Of a stretch of DNA of 64,000 bases, positions 60,148-64,000 are shown piece by piece; the stretch's first letter is position 1; every line of letters starts with the position of its first letter. The notes under the pieces are model-generated. The model was not told the DNA's origin and did no database searches. It saw nothing but the letters and a program-made list of their open reading frames with translations. Made by a program: the position numbers and the translations under genes. The stretch is from Mycobacterium sp. 236(2023) (lineage in GTDB: Bacteria; Actinomycetota; Actinomycetes; Mycobacteriales; Mycobacteriaceae): the NCBI RefSeq assembly GCF_029623955.1, contig NZ_JARSBP010000003.1:558001-622000 (forward strand), read 5' to 3'.

Positions 60148-61044
60148 TCAGCCCTTGACGAGGGTGAACTGCCCCAGTTCGCTGATGCCGCGGTTGAAGA
60201 AATCGCTGCAGCCGGTCAGGTACTTCATGTAGCGCTGATAAACCTCTTCCGAGGTGGCCGCGACGGCCTCGTCGTGGTGGGCTTCCAGCGCCTGCGCCCA
60301 CGTGTCCAGGGTCCGCACGTAGTCCTGGTTGAGGAACTGCGTCTGCTCAAGGGACAGCCCCGCCTCGGCGGACAGTTCGACGATGTTCTCCTCGCCGGGC
60401 ACGGAGCCGCCGGGGAAGATCTCCTTGGCGATGAACCGCATGAATTTCAGATCGGACATCACGATCGGGATGCCCATCTCCGGCCACTTCTTCAGCGGAT
60501 GCCCGAGGATCGCCTGCAGCAGGAACCGTCCACCGCTGGGCAGCACGCTGCTGCACATCTTGAAGAAGGGCGCGTAGCGCTCCTGCGGAAACGCCTCGAT
60601 GGCCTCGATGCTGACGATCCGGTCGACGGGCTCGTCGAACTGCTCCCAGCCGCGCAGCAGAATCCGGCGGGACCGGTCGGTGTCGATTCCGTCGAGCAGT
60701 TCCTGCGCGAACTTGCACTGATTGCGGCTCAAGGTGAGCCCGACGACGTTGACGTCGTACTTCTCGACAGCGCGTTGGAGTACCGAACCCCAGCCGCAGC
60801 CGATGTCGAGCAACGTCATGCCGGGCTCAAGGTTCAGCTTGCCCAGTGACAGATCGATCTTGGCCACCTGCGCCTCGGCCAGCGTCATGTCTTCGCGCTC
60901 GTAGTAGGCGCAGCTGTATGTCCGGGACGGATCCTGGAACAGGCCGAAGAACTCGTCCGAGAGGTCGTAGTGTGCCTGGACCTCTTCGAAGTGAGGCTTC
61001 ATGTCGTCGCCAGTTTTGGGTGGTTGCACCCTGCTCCCGGTCAT
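60148..61044 (-). CDS. umaA: Mycolic acid methyltransferase, UmaA-like
   Basis: The 298-residue enzyme from ATG 61044 (GGAGG ten bases upstream) has LDIGCGWGS at residues 79-87 and the family segments HYDLSDEFF and TYSCAYYERED. The ending NRGISELGQFTLVKG and SIEAIEAF resemble UmaA (Rv0469) more than CmaA1 or PcaA. E150 is kept, but the following His is A151 and the His of LLHT is Q177. These are cofactor- or bicarbonate-site positions in cyclopropane synthases, so chemistry may differ. Three bases separate it from the convergent KasB-like gene. Confidence 0.85.
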   Translation of the reverse strand: MTGSRVQPPKTGDDMKPHFEEVQAHYDLSDEFFGLFQDPSRTYSCAYYEREDMTLAEAQVAKIDLSLGKLNLEPGMTLLDIGCGWGSVLQRAVEKYDVNVVGLTLSRNQCKFAQELLDGIDTDRSRRILLRGWEQFDEPVDRIVSIEAIEAFPQERYAPFFKMCSSVLPSGGRFLLQAILGHPLKKWPEMGIPIVMSDLKFMRFIAKEIFPGGSVPGEENIVELSAEAGLSLEQTQFLNQDYVRTLDTWAQALEAHHDEAVAATSEEVYQRYMKYLTGCSDFFNRGISELGQFTLVKG

Positions 61045-61100
61045 CCCCGACCAACCTCCGTTCAGGTAACGCGTGTGACCAATTACAACACGATCGTCAG

Positions 61101-62033
61101 TTACTGCTTTTCCAACGTGAACTGCACGACGTCGGTGTAGCCGTCGCGGAACAGGTCCGCGCACCCGGCGAGGTACTTGTAGAACCGCTCGTAGATCTCC
61201 TCGGACGTGATCGCGATCGCCTCGTCCTTCTTGTCCTGGAGGTTCTGCGCCCAAGTGTCCAGCGTCTTCACGTAGTGCGGCTGCAGATGCTGCTCGCGGG
61301 TCTGCGTCCAGCCGTTGCGCTGCGCGGCATCGGTGACCTGTGCGGCCAGCGGCAGACGGCCACCGGGGTAGATCTCGTCCATGATGAACTTGATGAAGCG
61401 CACCTTCGACATGGTCAGCGGCAGCTTCTTGGCTTTGATCTCCTCATCGCTGGGGATGATGATCGTGTGCAGCATCTGCACGCCGTCGTCGGGCAGCCAG
61501 CTGAAGGTCTTCTTGAAGTAGTCGTCGTACTTGTTGAACCCGAAGTGCTCGAAGGCGCCGATCGAGACGATCCGGTCGACCTTGCCGTCGAACTCCTCCC
61601 ACGGCTGCAGGCGCACTTCCATGCTCCGGTTGGTGTCGATGTTCGGGAACCGGTTCTGCTCGATGTGCTGCTTCTGGTTCTCCGAGAGCGTGAGGCCGAT
61701 GACGTTGACGTCGTACTTCTCGACGGCGCGCTGGATCGTCGAACCCCAGCCGCAGCCGATGTCGAGCAATGTCATTCCCGGCTCGAGGCCGAGCTTGCCG
61801 AGCGACAGGTCGACCTTCGCGAGCTGTGCCTGCTCGAGCGTGTAGTCGTCCTTCTCGAAGTATGCGCAGCTGTACGTCTGCGACGGGTCCTGCCACAGCT
61901 TGAAGAAATCGTTGGAGATGTCGTAGTGGAACTGGACTTCCTTCTTGTCCGAACCACGCGTATCGCCAGCAGATTTCGACAGCCAGGCAGACTGCGCCGT
62001 GGCATTCGGGTCTCCCTGTGGGGCGTTCGACAT
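61101..62033 (-). CDS. Cyclopropane mycolic acid synthase, CmaA2-like
   Basis: The 310-residue enzyme has [17 protein letters not shown] (E162, H163) and MLHTIIIP (H189), the complete cyclopropanation pattern. The region after it ([35 protein letters not shown]) is nearest to CmaA2. ATG 62033 is preferred over ATG 62042 because AAGGA is eight bases upstream. It adds a methylene from SAM across a mycolate double bond. The ~20 extra N-terminal residues are Ser/Ala-rich. Confidence 0.88.
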   Translation of the reverse strand: MSNAPQGDPNATAQSAWLSKSAGDTRGSDKKEVQFHYDISNDFFKLWQDPSQTYSCAYFEKDDYTLEQAQLAKVDLSLGKLGLEPGMTLLDIGCGWGSTIQRAVEKYDVNVIGLTLSENQKQHIEQNRFPNIDTNRSMEVRLQPWEEFDGKVDRIVSIGAFEHFGFNKYDDYFKKTFSWLPDDGVQMLHTIIIPSDEEIKAKKLPLTMSKVRFIKFIMDEIYPGGRLPLAAQVTDAAQRNGWTQTREQHLQPHYVKTLDTWAQNLQDKKDEAIAITSEEIYERFYKYLAGCADLFRDGYTDVVQFTLEKQ

Positions 62034-62247
62034 CAATTCCATCCTTGTCTGCAGAGAGCTGTTGCGACGTGCTGGACGGGCTGTCTTTTCAACTCGGCCG
62101 TGAATCGCTCATCGGGCACGCATATCGGCAGTTGCGAACTCAGTGGCCTATCCGACATTACCTGCCAGCTGATCAGCAGGTGGACGCGGCACGCACTGCG
62201 CGCCGCTGATCTCGCGCTGTCGGCTCATGCAGGCAAGGATGGACGCT

Positions 62248-63003
62248 ATGGCCGGCAGCTTGGAAACCCCCGCGACCCCGTTGACCCCGAAGATCTATGT
62301 CAAGGCGTGCATCAACGGTGCGCGCACCCCCGACCAGCATCCGAATCTGCCCGTCACCCCTGAGCAGTTGGCGGCCGAGGCCGTCGCGGCGCACCGCGCC
62401 GGCGCCAAGGCAGTCCATATGCATCCGAAGAACGCCGACGGTGTCGATTCGCTGCTGGCCGCGGACGTGGATGCAGCCGTCGCGGCTGTCCGCGAGGCGC
62501 TGCCCGGGCTGCCGCTCGGCGTCACCACTGGCTACTGGGCTCTCCCCGACGCGCAGGAGCGGCTCAAGGCTGTGGCCGACTGGACGGTGCTGCCGGACTT
62601 CACCTCGTTGAACTGGCACGAGCCCGGTTCACCGGAGTTGGCAGGCCTGCTGCTTAGCCGAGGCCTGGGGGTGGAGGTCGGAATCTTTCACGCCGAGGCC
62701 GCCGAGTCCTGGGCGGCGTCCGACATCGCGCAGCACTGCATGCGGGTGATGGTCGAACTGGGCGCGGAAGGCGACGTCGCGACGGCCGACGAGATTCTGG
62801 ACATCATCGCCGGCGCGGGCTCGCCCGCACCGGCGCTGTTGCACGGATACGACGAAAGCTGTTGGCCGCTGCTGGAACACGCGGGTGTGCGCGGCGTCCA
62901 GACCCGCATCGGGATGGAGGACACGCTGGCGCTGCCCGACGGTTCTGTCGCCGACGGCAACGCCGCACTCGTCGCTGCGGCGGTCGACCTGCTCAGTCGG
63001 TAG
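62248..63003 (+). CDS. BKACE (3-keto-acid cleavage, DUF849) family protein
   Basis: The protein has about 251 residues from ATG 62248 (AAGGA eight bases upstream; ATGs at 62227 and 62239 are alternatives). The BKACE TIM barrel is shown by KACINGARTP, VHMHPKN (metal-binding His pair), DFTSLNWHEPGS and GAGSPAPALLHG. BKACE enzymes use acetyl-CoA to cleave 3-keto acids. It is shorter than typical ~280-310-residue members, so substrate and activity are open. Its 3' end overlaps the cupin gene by 11 bases. Confidence 0.82.
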   Translation: MAGSLETPATPLTPKIYVKACINGARTPDQHPNLPVTPEQLAAEAVAAHRAGAKAVHMHPKNADGVDSLLAADVDAAVAAVREALPGLPLGVTTGYWALPDAQERLKAVADWTVLPDFTSLNWHEPGSPELAGLLLSRGLGVEVGIFHAEAAESWAASDIAQHCMRVMVELGAEGDVATADEILDIIAGAGSPAPALLHGYDESCWPLLEHAGVRGVQTRIGMEDTLALPDGSVADGNAALVAAAVDLLSR

Positions 63004-63439
63004 GCGGCCCGAGTTCGAAGTCGGCGAAATCGAATCCGGGGACGACCACGCAGCTCACCAGACAGGGCTTGTCGTCGCGCGGCGTGGCCCGCTGCCAATG
63101 CCCTGGCGGCACCACGAATTGCGGGTTCTCGCCGGCAGCGATGTCGGCTCCCAGCAGGTGCGTGGTCGCGCTTTCCTGATGTGCGCCCACCTCCAGCAAC
63201 AGGGGACCGCCCGAGTGGTACAGCCACAGTTCGGCGCTGCGCACCGTGTGCCACGCGGACTGCTGACCGGGCATGAGCAGGAAAAGGATGGCGGTACCGG
63301 CGTTGCGGACGCCGCTGTAGTCCGGCGGCAGAACCGACTGGGGGAGGGTGAGTTCACTGCGCCACGTCTCCCGGAACCAGCCGCCCTCCGGATGCGGCGC
63401 GAGGTCGAGACGACGCGCCCATTCGGGAAGTTCGCTCAT
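62993..63439 (-). CDS. Cupin_5 (DUF985) protein
   Basis: The 148-residue protein has the DUF985 start LDLAPHPEGGWFRETWRS, AILFLLMPGQQSAWHTVRSAELW with the metal-type His, and QFVVPPGHWQRA. The cupin barrel is complete. Function of this family is not established; some members are sugar-nucleotide epimerase-like. It converges on the BKACE gene and diverges from the membrane protein at 63466. Confidence 0.88.
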   Translation of the reverse strand: MSELPEWARRLDLAPHPEGGWFRETWRSELTLPQSVLPPDYSGVRNAGTAILFLLMPGQQSAWHTVRSAELWLYHSGGPLLLEVGAHQESATTHLLGADIAAGENPQFVVPPGHWQRATPRDDKPCLVSCVVVPGFDFADFELGPPTD

Positions 63440-63465
63440 CGGCTCACCCTAGTAGTGTTCTGCGC

Positions 63466-63888
63466 ATGGCTCGCGCGCTTCCGGGGTGGCTGGTCGCGTT
63501 GTGCGCGCTCGTCGTGGCGGTCAGCGCGTGGCTGCCGTGGCTGACGTCGTCGGCCGGCGGTGGACGTGCCAACGCCATCGGTGGCGTCGTCGGCGCGATG
63601 CCCGCGCCCCCTCCAGGATTCGGTGTCGGCCAGTTGGTGGTGCTGCTGGCGTCGACGTTGGTGGTTGCCGGCGCGATGGCGGCGCGCGGCATCTCGCGAC
63701 GCTGGGCATCGTCGGCGGCGCTGGCCATCTCGCTCGTGCTGGTGGCGTTGGCGGTGTGGTTCTACCGGCTCTACGTCTACCCGCCGGTGTCGGCCGGTTA
63801 CGGCCTCTTCGTGGGCGGTTCCGTCGCTCTGGTGGCGGTGTTGTTGTCGGTGTGGACGATGCTCTCGGTCTGGGGCGCGGCGAGGTGA
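63466..63888 (+). CDS. Four-helix small membrane protein
   Basis: The 140-residue protein has four membrane helices (about 7-26, 53-74, 80-98 and 108-135) and a Gly/Pro loop in between. It is common next to acetyltransferase genes in mycobacteria, but no function is known. Its stop overlaps the next start (GTGA). Confidence 0.78.
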   Translation: MARALPGWLVALCALVVAVSAWLPWLTSSAGGGRANAIGGVVGAMPAPPPGFGVGQLVVLLASTLVVAGAMAARGISRRWASSAALAISLVLVALAVWFYRLYVYPPVSAGYGLFVGGSVALVAVLLSVWTMLSVWGAAR

Positions 63889-64000
63889 GTGGGTTCGTCG
63901 AATCGATCAGGCTGGTCGGCGAGCGATGGGTGACGCTGGAACCCCTTACCCGCGAACACCTTCCGGAGATCGAGGCCGAAGTGGCGGGCGGTGCGCTGGA
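63885..64000 (+). CDS. GNAT N-acetyltransferase, N-terminus only
   Basis: The gene begins with GTG 63885, overlapping the upstream stop by four bases, and runs off the right edge after 38 full codons. The start (RLVGERWVTLEPLTREHLPEI) is typical of RimJ/RimL-like GNAT acetyltransferases. The acetyl-CoA site lies outside the window, so only the family is suggested. Confidence 0.65.
   Translation, partial: MSGFVESIRLVGERWVTLEPLTREHLPEIEAEVAGGAL

Overview
The window is high-GC actinobacterial DNA, almost certainly from an environmental (rapid-grower type) Mycobacterium/Mycolicibacterium. The reasons are: a block collinear with M. tuberculosis Rv0904c-Rv0910 (accD3, echA6, an MBL-fold protein, a serine-hydrolase lipoprotein, ctpE and the Rv0909/Rv0910 toxin-antitoxin pair); a KasB-type ketoacyl synthase beside two mycolate methyltransferases; many GTG starts; and dense ATGA/GTGA gene overlaps. 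No rRNA, tRNA, CRISPR array, insertion sequence or phage gene was seen, and no gene-free stretch exceeds 300 bases.

Layout. 1-4.5 kb: an epoxide hydrolase cut by the window edge, small membrane proteins, and an ABC-ATPase-like protein coupled to a YhgE/Pip membrane protein. 4.5-12.8 kb: the conserved accD3-to-Rv0910 block. 12.8-14.1 kb: a UfaA1-like lipid methyltransferase. 14.1-26.6 kb: one very long minus-strand gene train, largely translationally coupled. It contains a multi-pass membrane protein, a TetR regulator, a 35-aa membrane peptide, a VWA (NorD-like) protein, a NorQ-like MoxR AAA+ ATPase, a 43-aa membrane peptide, a second copy of the membrane protein, a small membrane protein, a P450, two DapB-like reductases, a glyoxalase-fold protein, two more P450s, a bacterial ERG2/sigma-1-receptor homologue and an NAD(P)-binding reductase. 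A divergent SDR and a third DapB-like reductase share its control region (26.6-28.6 kb).

28.5-33.3 kb: an MTA/SAH nucleosidase, a secreted Pro-rich protein, a molybdopterin oxidoreductase and a membrane protein. 33.3-57.7 kb: a catabolic island. On the minus strand an SMP-30/NHL-type beta-propeller, a GntR regulator, two acyl-CoA ligases and an SDR end beside an EAL-domain protein. Divergently, about 15 kb of plus-strand genes encode an SDR, a Rieske oxygenase, a Baeyer-Villiger-type flavin monooxygenase, a TauD-like dioxygenase, an SDR, a CaiB CoA-transferase, four acyl-CoA dehydrogenase-family proteins, a ThDP lyase-like protein, an aldehyde dehydrogenase, an amidohydrolase and a glyoxalase-like protein. 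57.7-64 kb: a hydrolase and two stress-type small proteins, the KasB/UmaA/CmaA2-like mycolate locus, a BKACE enzyme, a cupin, a membrane protein and a truncated GNAT acetyltransferase.

The best candidate for an undescribed system is the 14-26.6 kb locus. NorQ/NorD pairs normally mature a metalloenzyme, yet no NorBC or Rubisco is present. The only plausible client is the duplicated membrane protein, whose two copies conserve four histidines and several carboxylates. P450s, reductases and the ERG2 homologue suggest the substrate is a hydrophobic polycyclic or terpenoid compound, but this is inference.
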